Source of the DNA: Neofusicoccum parvum
Taxonomy: Eukaryota; Ascomycota; Dothideomycetes; Botryosphaeriales; Botryosphaeriaceae
Assembly (NCBI GenBank): GCA_020912385.1
Contig: CP087206.1
Span: 4,307,702 to 4,371,701 of the forward strand
DNA: 64,000 nucleotides
Reading direction: 5' to 3'
The position numbers and the translations under genes were made by a program. Below the pieces are notes generated by a model. The model worked only from the letters and a program-made list of their open reading frames with translations, was not told the DNA's origin and searched no databases. Below, piece by piece: positions 9,790-19,553 of the stretch (position 1 is the first letter of the stretch; each line of letters starts with the position of its first letter).

Positions 9790-11014
9790 CGAAATTCACC
9801 GTCAGCCCCAAATGGGGGATAAAAATTCACCTTGAAAAAAGAGGTTTCTCCCAGTAGTGTGAGCCGTTGCAAGTCAGTCTCGGTGACAATTCGAGGGGTG
9901 AATCCTGGGTGCCGTTTCACCGTAATGGCGACTGGACTGGAGACAAACTGTGGCTTGGACCAGTAGAAAATGTATGCCAAGAGGGTGGTCAGCGCGTATG
10001 TTAAGGCCGATAGTTCGAGTTGTGACAATGGTAATCCGTTTACCAATCGCTTCGTAGTTCCAAAGGCAAAGCAAAAGGATACAAGAAGAGGACTTTAGCT
10101 AAGGGATTTGGGCTGCTCTTTACATCAATGGTGCCTGCAGATTTTGAGATGTTCTGTGGTCCAAGGATGCCGAGTAGCTTTGCGACGAGAATTTGCACTG
10201 AATTAAGATGCAGTTTGATTTCCTCCGATTGAATGGAAATCTCGTGATCCGGTGGCAAGTCGGGCTGAGCCTGAGGTTGACCTAATTCTCCATCCTCGCC
10301 TGCGTCTCGTGGTGGTGTAGTAGACGTTACATCTGTAGGTGTTTGTGATAAATCGTTGTCTTTAGGTGCTTCGTTGCTCAGGGGTTCATCAGGTGGAGTG
10401 TTTGGTCGCTGTTGCCGTAGAATCCACTGCGAGACACAAGAAAATATCCGTTCGATGAAGCCGAAAATATTCTCCCAAAGCCAATGTAGTTCGCGTCTTC
10501 GTTCTTCCCAAGTGTTTTCCTCCCAAATTCTTGTAATATCATTGATTTTCCCACGAATATCGTCGGTTTCCCTTAACACTGTGGTATTTTCCGGAGGATC
10601 GTTACTCCCGGCCTCTTTTCTCGCAAGAATGACGATTCCACCCATATTGGCAAAGAAAATTTGGTGCTTCGCCCAGGAACGCAGTTCGCTAGAGCCATAC
10701 ATTTGCATAATTCTCGAACTCGTCCTAGCGAGGGTCCAATCCTGAAAGGCCAATCCAATCGGAATTTCAGGAGCGATGAGAACTGTCATCCCCCAGAGAA
10801 GCCTCTACTTGAGATGATGCGTTATCTTATCTTTCTTCGGGACATTGGGGTGAAGCGCTATAAAGGTGCTGTAAATCAGAATTGTTATGCAAATCGAGAG
10901 AATATCCCAGGTTCCTCGCGTAGTAGGTTTTTCGATGATCCGAGAGGAGTTCGTAGGTACAGTACTAGGACAAAAGTTCTCGTACGGGCGCTTCCGAAGC
11001 GATAACCCTCGCAC
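9790..11014 (-). pseudogene. Multi-pass membrane protein of a fungal expanded family, decayed
   Basis: On the minus strand, TRGTWDILSICITILIYSTFIALHPNVP (10805-11014) is followed in frame, after a single TAG, by RLLWGMTVLIAPEIPIGLAF and a long polar loop (10040-10804). A further exon (about 9790-10046) reads NGLPLSQLELSALTYALTTLLAYIFYWSKP. The order (GTWDIL segment, ALHxNVP, LIAPE, then WxKP) matches a family of uncharacterised Pezizomycotina membrane proteins that I know only as 'hypothetical'. Function unknown. The TAG, the missing N-terminus and the lack of a clean splice at 10046 indicate a relic. Its 5' end abuts the Tc1 element. Confidence 0.55.
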
Positions 11015-11117
11015 CCCATCAATTTACTAATTCTCAACGCATACTTCCTAGCTCTTATACTAAGTCGTTTTCTAGTTAAAATTGAGTGGGAAGAAGGATG
11101 ATAGTATTTTTTCTTTG

Positions 11118-12013
11118 CTAGTATTTGGTGTGCCAGCCCTCTGCTGCGATAACTGCTTCACATCTATGCTTCATACTACCTAATACAGAATCAAATAAAG
11201 ATTGTGGTAAAGCCTCCCATGCTTCCCGCAATGCTTCTCCTAGCTTCTCTCTAACAAAATCTACTGATCCGGTTAAGTATTTAAGCTCTGGATGTAGCTC
11301 TAATGCCTTAGACTTTAAATGAAACTAGATATGTTCAATTGGATTCAAATCCGGGCTATTAGGTGGCCAATCTAATAGATTTATCCGCCTTCTTTCAAAC
11401 CATTCCCTAACTTTTATTGCAGTATGAATTGGAGCATTATCCTGCATAAAAGTCATACCTCTTCTATGCACTTTCGGTATGTTTTCCTCGAGAACCTTAA
11501 GATAAGAGTTGGCTGAATAGCCACCCCTCTTAGCTGAAGGATCACGTACTATTACGTGTAAAGGAGACCCTCCTCGTAAGCCAGAAAAGCCTGCCCATAC
11601 CATAACAGATATATTTATTCCTTTTTTGTATGGTTGGACCATTTGGAGGTCCCATTTTTGGCCCTTTCCTCGCTCTACAGAGCACTCATCTCACCAGATA
11701 ATTTTCTTCCATTGCGTCTCGGTCCAGTCTACATGCTCAAGTTCCCAGGTAAGTCGGATAGTAGCATGCTCCTCCGTGAGTTTCGGGCGGCCAGCTGCGC
11801 GTCATTTCTTTATGTTGTAGGTGTCCAAGAGTCGAGAGATGGTCCGGTCATTGCAGGTCACATCTGTGACTTCCCGGACCTCTTGGTAAGTGAATTGTGG
11901 GTTGGCTCGCACCACGCGTAGAATATGTCGCTTGTCGGTTTCTGAAAGACATTTTGGCCGGCCAGTCCGTAATTGGGAGCGCCCTTCGTTGCGTAATGGC
12001 GCGAGCTGGGTAG
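11118..12013 (-). pseudogene. Tc1-type transposase, C-terminal 5/6
   Basis: In reading order: an HTH region (RTGRPKCLSETDKRHILRVV, TYQEVREVTDV), the first catalytic Asp in WKKII-W-x-DECSVERG, the second in TFMQDNAPIHT, and the third acidic residue in DLNPIEHI. The last two have DD34E-like spacing typical of Tc1. The gene ends GWHTKY-stop at 11118. In-frame stops occur after NIKK (TGA), before DECSV (TGA) and after NPIEHI (TAG, where Trp is usual). With the N-terminal piece at 17889-18054 the gene totals 1062 bases (354 codons), normal for the family. It is dead both from stops and from the gypsy insertion. Confidence 0.8.
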
Positions 12014-12018
12014 TCGAG

Positions 12019-12190
12019 TGTAATGAGACTCGATGCTGCTACAGAGAGGTCGCACGAAGTGTGAAAGTCTACATACACACGAGCGCTATAAAGTCGCGAA
12101 GCGAGTGACGTCACCGCATACCTGCGCACCTGCTGCCTACGCGTCATCACGTGCCTCGCCTCAACACCAGTCCTTTGCTCAGCCGTTACA
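12019..12190 (-). repeat. 3' LTR of the gypsy element
   Basis: This 172-bp direct repeat matches 17717-17888. Read on the minus strand it starts TGTAACGGCTGAGC and ends CTCATTACA. Confidence 0.9.
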
Positions 12191-12193
12191 GTA

Positions 12194-12204
12194 TCCCCTC
12201 CCTT
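12194..12204 (-). promoter_or_regulatory. Polypurine tract of the gypsy element
   Basis: Immediately upstream of the 3' LTR the element-sense strand reads AAGGGAGGGGA, the expected primer for plus-strand DNA synthesis. Confidence 0.7.
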
Positions 12205-12241
12205 AGGCGCAGCTCCTGCAAGCCAGTAGTCCTTTAGCTTC

Positions 12242-15200
12242 CTATCTTTTCTTCCGTAGCGGTGGGAAGCCCTTGCTTGGATGGTGAGCATCTGGATAGC
12301 GCTTGTGGAACTCCTTGACGAGGTCTTGCACATTGATCAAGTGTTCTTCAGGCTCCCAAGTAAATTGATCAGGTGGGTAACCTTTCCAGTGGACGTGGTA
12401 CTCGTGTCTTTTACGGCGACGATTTGGGCGACAGCCAACGATTGCGGTAACCTCCCATTCTGCGTCAGGGTCACCCTCTGTGCCGAGTATCGGTGGAGGA
12501 GGTGGTTGGCGTTGGCCTTCCAGAGGATCGTTGGCAGCTGGTCGAAGCATTGAGGTGTGGAAGACCGGGTGAACCTTCAGTGACATGGGCAGTGCCAGTT
12601 CATAGGCTTGTGGGTTGATCATGCGGCGTATCTGGTACGGGCCAGCCCATTTGTAGTCGAGTTTCTTGCTGGGCCGGAGGGTCTTGATATTGCGTGTATC
12701 CAGCCAGACTTCGTCGCCTTTGGTATATGCAGGTGATGCTTGGCGGTGCTGGTTTGCATATTCGGCTTGCGTGGATCTGGCGGCTAGGATCTGAGCCTTG
12801 CAGAAGTCGGTTATCTCCTCCATTCTTCGAGCGTAGGCTGCGGCCGCTTTGCTATCAATGGGTTTAGTATTCCTCGAGTCCGTCGGCTCAAATCCCATCC
12901 GCGGATGAGCACCAGTGTCTGCAAAGAAGGGGGTCATCTGAGTTGTTGAGGACTCATGATTGTTAATGGCGAACTCCGCCAGGGGTAGGAGCTCCTCCCA
13001 GTCATCTTGCCTGAAGGAAGTGAAGGCGCGTAAGTACTGCTCCAACTCCTGGTTCATACGCTCTGTTTGACCATCTGTCTCAGGATGGAAGGCAGTAGAG
13101 AATTTGGCTTTGATGCTTAACCGCTGGCAAAGAGCGCGCCAGAAGTCGCTGACAAATTGTGTGCCTCTGTCTGACGTGAGAGAGTCTAGTAGACCTCGTT
13201 GACTGAAGATTCTTCGTGTGAAAATGTCTGCCACTACTGCCGTATCCATCTTGGTAGTTGCTTCGAAAGCTACGCGCTTAGTGCATCTGTCGACTATTAC
13301 TAGTACGTTCTGAGCGCCTGTTCGATTGCCAGGTGGTAACTCGACAATGAAGTCCATTGAGTAGTGTTTGCCACGTTGTTCAGCAACTGGGAGAGGTCGT
13401 AGGAGGCCTGAGGGCTTCTGTCTGTTGGGTTTGATCCGAGTGCAGGTATGACAGTTACGCACAAAGCGCTTGACGTCGTCTAGCATCTTTGGCCAGTAGT
13501 AATGACGTTGAAGAATCTCGTACGTCTTTGTTACGCCTGGGTGTCCTGACAGAAGCGATTCATGAGCTTGATGAAGTAAGTCAAGGCGGGCTGATAGCTG
13601 GTTTGCTTCGTTGTCTTCTGACGTTGCTGGCATATCTGGTACCCAGATCTTGCCTCCATATAGCAGGAAACCGTTAGATTCTTCGCAATCTGCTAGGGTG
13701 ACGTCGTCCAGGCGCTTCTTCCCCTCTCGCAAGGCTTCTAGCACCGACTGAAGCTTGTTATCCTTCATATCCTTGTAGGCTTGCGTGATACAAGTGTCCA
13801 TTGCGCTTTGACGTTCAAGGAATGTAGTTAGGATATGAATTGGAGAGATAGTGATAGTACGAGCTTGTTCTTGTTGTTTGGGATGAATATCCGGATGAAG
13901 GTTGTGAGCCTTAAGGACAATTTGATTGGAGAATCGGTGATCCGGGTGTGGTAAATCTTGCTGTCTTCTGGTCAGGGCGTCTGGTTTGCAATACTTGCCT
14001 TTTGTGTACTCAATCTGGAAGTCGAAGCGAGAGAGAAACTCGCTCCAGCGTGCTTGACGACGACTAAGTTGCTTGGACGTCATGAAGTATTCAAGATTCT
14101 TGTGGTCAGTGATAACCTTGATTGGTAGGCCAGTTGCATTGCCTTCTAGTTCTGCTCTCCATTCTTCAAAATAACGGATAATAGCGAGGAGCTCCTTATC
14201 GTATATCTCGTAGTTGCATTCGGCTGGCGAGTGCTTCTTTGAGAAGAAGGCAACAGGGTGAAGTACTCCTTGCTCGTCGTATTGAGACAAGACTCCAGCT
14301 GAGACGTAATCAGATGCATCAGTTTCGAGTACAAGCTGTAGTTCAGCTTCTGGGTCGAAGTGCTTGAGTACTGGTGCACTGAGGAAGGCTTGTTTTAGCT
14401 GATTGAAAGCGGCATCTACTTGGGTTGTCCATTGGAAGCTGTTATTCTCCATTGCTTTGGTAGTGAGCTTGGTTAACGGCTGTACAATCTTCGCGAAGTC
14501 CTTGATGAAGCGTCTATAGAAGTTGGAGAAACCGAGAAAAGATTGAACATCCTTAACACAACGAGGTTGTTCCCAATTAGTGATCACTGAGACTTTGTCT
14601 GGGTCCATGCGTAGGCCGTGCTTTGCGTCAATGATCAAGCCTAGGTACTTGACAGTATCAACCTCGAATTCGCACTTGGAGATATCCAGTTGAAGGCCGG
14701 CATCACGTAGTCGTTGGAGCACTTGTTTAACGTGCTTGCGGTGATCCTGAAGGTTATTACTGTAGATCAAGATGTCGTCGACGTATGCGGTACAACAGAC
14801 GTCGAGTAAGTCATGTAGAACGTCATTGATGTAGTGCTGCCATGAGGCTGGAGCATTTGAGAGGCCAAAGGGCATGACGAGCCACTCGTATAGTCCCCAG
14901 CGAGTTCTAAAGGCGGTCTTCCATTCTTCTCCCTTTGCAACGCGAAGTTTGTGGAATGCAGCAACAATATCCAGCTTGGTATATACTGTAGCACGTGATA
15001 GTTTGTCGAGAGTCTCGCGGAACAAAGGTAGTGGGTAGCGGTTCTTTACTGTGATCTCATTAAGTCCGCGGTAGTCAACGCAAAAGCGTAGTCCTCCTCC
15101 TGGCTTGCGAGCAAAGAGAACTGGTGCTGCAGCGGGTGATGAGCTTGCTCGAATAAAGCCTTTAGAGAGGTTCTCTTCGAGAGTCTCCTTGAGAACGAGT

Positions 15201-16144
15201 AGCTCGCCATGGGACATGTTGTAGAGGGGGCCGAAGGGTGGTTGTTTCTCATTGCCTTCATCATCCTTCTGAAGTGGGATCTTGTGGTCGTACGGACGGT
15301 GTGGAGGTAACTTATTAGATAGCTCTTTGCTAAAGATCTTAAGGAACTCGTGATACTGCTTAGGAAGCTTGTCAAAAGGATTCGGCTTTGGTTTCTTCGA
15401 TGGATTGAGCGCAATATCAATATCACGAAGTGATGCGGCGAAGATCTGAACCTTTTCAGGTGAGTTGTGACGTTTACTAACGGCTAATCGGTTGATAGCA
15501 ACTGCGCTGATACCGATTGGGGCTTCTGGTTGAGCTAGCTTAGCTGTACCGGGATTATTAGGTTGACTCTGCTCGATCAGCTTGTCTGGAGGTGCCTGAT
15601 CATGAGGTACGTTATAAGCTGAAATAGGGAATCCACCATTGCATTGCTTAAGGCAGTTCTTGCGGCAGTAGCGGGACTTAAACGTAGTAAGATCGTCTTC
15701 GTGGTCCTGGAGGATGCCGTGCTTTCTTTGCCATGGCTTTCCTAAGATCACTGAGTACTGGTGGAGCTTCGGGACTACGTAGGCCGTGATAGTCTCGCGG
15801 TGGGCGCCGTCTGCAAGAGCAAGTTCGAAATAAGTAGTCTGGCTGATAGTATCGCCTTGTCCGTCGTATCCATTAGCGGCGAGCTTCTCTGGCATCTGGA
15901 TAAGAGGTAGGTTGTGGCGCTGAACAAAGGGAAGGTCGACAAAAGCAAATCCTTCACAGCCAGAGTCCGAGAGGACGTGTGTCCGAAGGCGACTACTAAT
16001 AATGCCAGGGAGTAATAAGCAGGGTTCGCGTGAAGGTGCTAGTACGTCGGGCTGGACGCTTGCAAAGCCGATGTTGATACTGGTTAATTTGCCTGTTTTC
16101 TGTGGCTTCTGAGCAGGACTTTGCTCAGAGCCGGTCAGTTTTCC
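12242..16144 (-). CDS. pol: Gypsy Pol polyprotein (protease, RT, RNase H, integrase, chromodomain)
   Basis: This frame is open from just before the gag stop to 12242 (~1300 codons); its first ATG is at 15895, so expression probably needs a -1 shift from gag. The protease has DSGCEGFAFVD. The reverse transcriptase has FCVDYRGLNEITVKNRYPLP and YVDDILIYS. RNase H has LVLETDASDY. The integrase has an HHCC finger (HPGVTKTYEILQRHYYWPKM ... CHTC), catalytic Asp in SMDFI and in SDRGTQF, and Glu in the TDGQTERMNQELE region. The C-terminus carries a chromodomain (YHVHWKGYPPDQFTWEPEEHL without gaps), which defines chromoviruses and may steer integration to methylated histone H3. No disruption is seen. 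Confidence 0.92.
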   Translation of the reverse strand, partial: GKLTGSEQSPAQKPQKTGKLTSINIGFASVQPDVLAPSREPCLLLPGIISSRLRTHVLSDSGCEGFAFVDLPFVQRHNLPLIQMPEKLAANGYDGQGDTISQTTYFELALADGAHRETITAYVVPKLHQYSVILGKPWQRKHGILQDHEDDLTTFKSRYCRKNCLKQCNGGFPISAYNVPHDQAPPDKLIEQSQPNNPGTAKLAQPEAPIGISAVAINRLAVSKRHNSPEKVQIFAASLRDIDIALNPSKKPKPNPFDKLPKQYHEFLKIFSKELSNKLPPHRPYDHKIPLQKDDEGNEKQPPFGPLYNMSHGELLVLKETLEENLSKGFIRASSSPAAAPVLFARKPGGGLRFCVDYRGLNEITVKNRYPLPLFRETLDKLSRATVYTKLDIVAAFHKLRVAKGEEWKTAFRTRWGLYEWLVMPFGLSNAPASWQHYINDVLHDLLDVCCTAYVDDILIYSNNLQDHRKHVKQVLQRLRDAGLQLDISKCEFEVDTVKYLGLIIDAKHGLRMDPDKVSVITNWEQPRCVKDVQSFLGFSNFYRRFIKDFAKIVQPLTKLTTKAMENNSFQWTTQVDAAFNQLKQAFLSAPVLKHFDPEAELQLVLETDASDYVSAGVLSQYDEQGVLHPVAFFSKKHSPAECNYEIYDKELLAIIRYFEEWRAELEGNATGLPIKVITDHKNLEYFMTSKQLSRRQARWSEFLSRFDFQIEYTKGKYCKPDALTRRQQDLPHPDHRFSNQIVLKAHNLHPDIHPKQQEQARTITISPIHILTTFLERQSAMDTCITQAYKDMKDNKLQSVLEALREGKKRLDDVTLADCEESNGFLLYGGKIWVPDMPATSEDNEANQLSARLDLLHQAHESLLSGHPGVTKTYEILQRHYYWPKMLDDVKRFVRNCHTCTRIKPNRQKPSGLLRPLPVAEQRGKHYSMDFIVELPPGNRTGAQNVLVIVDRCTKRVAFEATTKMDTAVVADIFTRRIFSQRGLLDSLTSDRGTQFVSDFWRALCQRLSIKAKFSTAFHPETDGQTERMNQELEQYLRAFTSFRQDDWEELLPLAEFAINNHESSTTQMTPFFADTGAHPRMGFEPTDSRNTKPIDSKAAAAYARRMEEITDFCKAQILAARSTQAEYANQHRQASPAYTKGDEVWLDTRNIKTLRPSKKLDYKWAGPYQIRRMINPQAYELALPMSLKVHPVFHTSMLRPAANDPLEGQRQPPPPPILGTEGDPDAEWEVTAIVGCRPNRRRKRHEYHVHWKGYPPDQFTWEPEEHLINVQDLVKEFHKRYPDAHHPSKGFPPLRKKR

Positions 16145-17544
16145 TCATTCCGGTTATCCGACTGACGAGTGTTGTCTACTTGGGCGGTGTTAAGCTTGAT
16201 GCACGAGCCGTCATTGCGACGTTGAGGACACTGAGCTCTACGATGGCCGGCGGCGCCGCAGTTGATACAAACACCAGTCTGGAGACGCTGCTGGTATTGC
16301 TCCTGAGTAATATGACGAGGTTTTAAGGGAACAGGACGTGTGCCGATTGCTGAGAGATCCATAGGCTCGCCGCCTGAAGTGGGCGCTGGAGCTGGAACCG
16401 GAGCTGCTAGAGTCGACGTTGTAGGGGTTGGTTGGTGTGATGGCTGCGACGATGATTCTGACGGATATGCATAGCGAGTAGGGCGGCGTTCGGCCCACAA
16501 GCGCTCGTTGTCAATCTGCTGAATGTGGCTTACCATTTGGTGGAAAGGCATAGCTCTGATTGTGGTTGCGACTGCGAAGAGGCCTTTCTTAAGCTCCTGT
16601 GAGAGTCCATACCAAAACTCTGCCTTGCGACCTTCTGGTGACATGTCAAGTTCAGTGCAAAGGCGCTGGTACTTCGCTGCATACCAGCTGAAAGGCTTGT
16701 TTGTCTGCTTAAGCTCATAGAGTTCTCGAAGTGCTGTTTCACGACGATTGGGGTCGCCAAACGCTTGTTCAAGTGACCATAAAAGGTCCTCAAAGTCCCC
16801 TGTAGTCGACAAAGGATCGCGAGGTGGGACATTGATAAGGCCGCGTTCCTTGACGTATCCTCGTACTTGAGCACTTGCTTCGCCTTCAAGGCGCGACATG
16901 ACGTACTGGAGACGGGCTTGAGGCGTAGGGAAACGGTCCTCATTTGCTGAAAGCTTGATGCGTACCGCAGTTCGCCAGTTGAGGTACTCCTTCTTCTCAC
17001 CCTTGAAGACTGGCACGTCAGGAAGCTTCTCACTAAGCTTTACCTTCTGCTGTAAGCTCTGATTCTGACTCGTAGCGAAGCTGGTTCCTGGCCTCGCTGA
17101 CAGTGGTACGTGGCTGGATCCTCCAGCAGACAGCTGCTGTCTCTTATAAGCGTCCAATTGTCCTCTCAGTGTTTCCTGCGTTGCGCGTGCGGTGTTCAAC
17201 TCGTTGGTAAGGCTGTTGATGCTGTTCTGAGCGGACTGGAGCCGAGCCTCGAGGGTTACCGCGTGTTCATGTTGTTCTCTTGACCAGGTGAGGAAGCGCT
17301 GGGCCTGGTCGCTACCCATGGTAACGTAATCGACGAGTGTCTGGGCGTCAGTGATATTGATGGGATCAAGGCTAAGCCAATTGAAGCCGAAGGTATCATG
17401 GCTCTGTTGGTGCATGGTTGCTGGGCTCTCGCTCTCAAGTGGTAGAGCATGCGACGAAGGTCTCGTAGGTGACGAATCGTTCAAGTGACGGTGTGACTCT
17501 CTCCAGGCGTCGTCGCCTATGACGTCTGGGTACATTCCTGACAT
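16135..17544 (-). CDS. gag: Gypsy Gag
   Basis: The product is 469 residues. It has a coiled-coil-like Gln/Leu segment (~85-130), a retrotransposon-gag capsid core (VFKGEKKEYLNWRTAVRIKL, SRLEGEASAQVRGYV, FEDLLWSLEQAFGD, FSWYAAKYQRLCTELDMSPEG) and one CCHC zinc knuckle at 426-439 (CINCGAAGHRRAQC). It forms the particle and packages RNA. The stop (TGA, 16135-16137) lies seven bases beyond the first possible base of the pol frame, so gag-pol would need a -1 frameshift within GAG-GAA-AAC. Confidence 0.88.
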   Translation of the reverse strand: MSGMYPDVIGDDAWRESHRHLNDSSPTRPSSHALPLESESPATMHQQSHDTFGFNWLSLDPINITDAQTLVDYVTMGSDQAQRFLTWSREQHEHAVTLEARLQSAQNSINSLTNELNTARATQETLRGQLDAYKRQQLSAGGSSHVPLSARPGTSFATSQNQSLQQKVKLSEKLPDVPVFKGEKKEYLNWRTAVRIKLSANEDRFPTPQARLQYVMSRLEGEASAQVRGYVKERGLINVPPRDPLSTTGDFEDLLWSLEQAFGDPNRRETALRELYELKQTNKPFSWYAAKYQRLCTELDMSPEGRKAEFWYGLSQELKKGLFAVATTIRAMPFHQMVSHIQQIDNERLWAERRPTRYAYPSESSSQPSHQPTPTTSTLAAPVPAPAPTSGGEPMDLSAIGTRPVPLKPRHITQEQYQQRLQTGVCINCGAAGHRRAQCPQRRNDGSCIKLNTAQVDNTRQSDNRNEEN

Positions 17545-17705
17545 GATGGAGGACGGTAACGGTTGCTGTGGGCTTCGGACACCTGGCGTGGCTCCGACTT
17601 GCTGTGAAACGGTGAGGCTCTGCGCGAGACTCGACGACGGTGACGATAACGGTGACGTTGACGTGAGCTATTCTAAGCCTGCTCGTGGCTGTGAGTAGAT
17701 GGGCG

Positions 17706-17714
17706 GTGCGACCT
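17706..17714 (-). promoter_or_regulatory. Self-priming primer-binding site of the gypsy element
   Basis: Two bases inside the 5' LTR the sense strand reads AGGTCGCAC. This is the exact complement of GTGCGACCT in the LTR (17745-17753), which lies ~32-37 bases downstream of a TTTATA box (17785-17790), where the transcript should begin. This is the arrangement of Tf1/sushi-type self-primed retroelements rather than tRNA priming. Confidence 0.65.
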
Positions 17715-17716
17715 AA

Positions 17717-17888
17717 TGTAATGAGACTCGATGCTGCTACAGAGAGGTCGCACGAAGTGTGAAAGTCTACATACACACGAGCGCTATAAAGTCGCGAAGC
17801 GAGTGACGTCACCGCATACCTGCGCACCTGCTGCCTACGCGTCATCACGTGCCTCGCCTCAACACCAGTCCTTTGCTCAGCCGTTACA
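17717..17888 (-). repeat. 5' LTR of the gypsy element
   Basis: Second 172-bp LTR, apparently identical to 12019-12190. It contains the TTTATA box at 17785-17790 on the sense strand. Confidence 0.9.
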
Positions 17889-18054
17889 TCGAGTGTAGCG
17901 AAGATTTCGGCACGCCCAGCTCCTTCTGAAACCAGGCAGGCTTCTTGCCCAGAGCCTTGCAGGCCAGCAAAATCCCTCGCTGGTGCGGAGAATAGGGTTG
18001 ATTAGGAGTGTGTGTGCCAAATAGCTCTTTGAGAGGGGTGCGTTGTGGTGCCAT
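17889..18054 (-). pseudogene. Tc1-type transposase, N-terminal piece
   Basis: The ATG at 18052-18054 starts MAPQRTPLKELFGTHTPNQ and runs to GVPKSSLHS at the gypsy target site. The next residues of the same frame resume at 12013 with TQLAPLRNEGRSQLR. It carries the first helix-turn-helix (SPHQRGILLACKALGKK). Confidence 0.75.
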
Positions 18055-18159
18055 TTTGGTGATGTAAAGATGGGAGGTGTGCGCGCGCGAGACGCGTTTT
18101 CTCGCGTCTCGCTTAATCGTCCGAGAACTTTTGTCAGGTGATTGTATGTGTGTAGGGTT

Positions 18160-18338
18160 CTGATGGAAAATGAGCTCAATCACCTCCGTTATCTGTTATT
18201 GGATAGTATATTAGCTTAGTCATTCATTCTGAGACGTCTTGGGGATCAAGACCACAAGCGCCTCAGCAACCAAGCAATCAAGCCATTCATTCATCGCTTC
18301 CGACCGATCAAGCGTGAATTCCATCACTTCACTTTCTT
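18160..18338. repeat. Dispersed repeat R2, copy 1 (uninterrupted)
   Basis: This ~175-bp segment from TGATGGAAAATGAGCTC to about GTGAATTCCATCA recurs at 31108-31238 plus 32135-32180, where a LINE fragment splits it. It is the empty-site counterpart of that insertion (TCAAGCCATTCATTCATCG is continuous here). Confidence 0.7.
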
Positions 18339-18353
18339 ATCTTAAGGCCTAGG

Positions 18354-18663
18354 TGTCGGTAGACTGGTGTTTGGTGCTCCTCCCACCAGGCCTCGTAGAC
18401 TCGCGACCTCTCCTCCCTGTTTCTCCGCCTTGCCCAGGATACCGTTGCCGGCCCCTGTTAATCGTTCTGTGGACCGATAGCTGCCGAGGGACAGGTGAGA
18501 AGGTCTGCTTATATACATGAATGAGAGCATAGCATAACCGAGGGAGTGTAGATATCCGAGGAAGTGTTGATCCGAGGAAGTTGGGCATGATTGATGCCTT
18601 CCATGTTTCCGTGAGGAGATTCGAGAGATGAGTGATACCTAAGGTAGTAAGGAAATAGTCTGA
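18354..18663. repeat. LTR-like repeat, family L1, diverged copy
   Basis: The right two thirds (from GACAGGTGAGAAGGTCTGC to GTCTGACA) match the solo LTR at 36046-36296, including ATATACATGAATGAGAGCA and CCATGTTTCCGTGA. It starts TGTCGG and ends GACA, but I found no convincing 5-bp duplication. Confidence 0.5.
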
Positions 18664-18749
18664 CATTATCTTATTTAGATCATCTAATAATCACAAATCG
18701 TGTCAAAATATATGGATACTAGTCTAGAGGTACTGGTATTTCGTCTATT

Positions 18750-19140
18750 CTCTTCATCCCTTCCTATTATCCTCGTCCTCGCCCTCGCTATCGTACTCGC
18801 TGTTATCCTCAATCTCGCCCTCGTCCTCTTCTACCTCGCCCTCGCCCTCGTTATTGCCCTCAGTCTCGCCCTCGTTCTCCTCCACCTCACTCTCACCCTC
18901 TTCCTGCACCCGTGGAAACTGCTAGCGAAGCAGGTTCACCCAGACCGCTGTACGCTCCCCATACTCCGCTGATATAAATGCGGCTGCTACACGGGTACTC
19001 CCCTCCTAGTAGGCCTTATCGCCACGCTTGAGCAAGCTCGTTACCAGCTTTTCTTGGTTCTCTTCATCATTCACAAAGACCTTCATCAGCGTTCACGCCA
19101 TGTGCTGGCCCATACCAAACCCGAGCCCCAGCAGCATCCA
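18750..19140 (-). pseudogene. Fragment with acidic Glu/Asp-rich tail, unknown protein
   Basis: On the minus strand a frame with a few TAG stops reads LLGLGFGMGQHMA, TLMKVFVNDEENQEKLVTSLL, KRGDKAY, STRVAAAFISAEYGERTAVWVNLL and then a long acidic run (EGEGEVEEDEGEIEDNSEYD). The composition and order look like a real gene with stops at probable Gln or Trp positions. I do not recognise the family. The plus-strand Leu/Val-rich frame over the same bases is its shadow. Confidence 0.35.
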
Positions 19141-19553
19141 TCCGGCAGATTTTATGGTAAGTTGTGCCGCTACCGATTGCGCCACGTTAACAAGATAAAT
19201 CGCATGCAGGGGATTTCCAAGCCAGTTGCATCAATGCATGTATCGGAATTTATACACCAGTGGAATGTGTCTAAGACCGGCTAGGAATTTACTTACATAG
19301 TAGTGCTTCAATACCAGCCTGGAGCATAACGAGCTGATATGACGACCTTGCGAAGGTTCTAGGGGTATGGATTGACGGGACTAACGAACAGGAACCATCG
19401 CAATACCGAGGGGATTTGCCGGATGAATTCAGATCTACAAGCGCAACAGCGATGCGAGGGGCAACGCGATAAATAATTGGTGTTTGAAAGCGTTATCCGG
19501 GCTAACGCAGCGCGTTTGGGTGGGGAGTGGTACGAGACCTTTCCGTCGGGTAC

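Larger units (their letters stand above)
12019..17888 (-). mobile_element. Complete Ty3/gypsy chromovirus
   Basis: A 5870-base element on the minus strand with two 172-bp LTRs (12019-12190 and 17717-17888) that I read as identical. They begin TG and end CA and are flanked by a 5-bp duplication TCGAG (12014-12018, 17889-17893). Gag and pol frames are open. Pol order is protease, RT, RNase H, integrase, chromodomain. It sits inside a Tc1 transposase gene. Identical LTRs and open frames indicate a recent insertion. Confidence 0.93.
10968..18138 (-). mobile_element. Tc1/mariner-type DNA transposon, split by a gypsy element
   Basis: The two halves of one transposase gene (11118-12013 and 17889-18054, minus strand) join perfectly when the gypsy insertion and one copy of its 5-bp target duplication are removed. 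Candidate terminal inverted repeats are GACAAAAGTTCTCG at 10969 and its complement near 18122-18135 (17 of 18 bases match, including ACG after one mismatch). No TA duplication is obvious, so the outer ends are tentative. Confidence 0.6.

Noticed and set aside
18700..18972. Hydrophobic Leu/Val-rich plus-strand frame that looks like a membrane protein
   Set aside because: It is the complement of an acidic Glu/Asp-rich tail on the minus strand, which has the more protein-like context.
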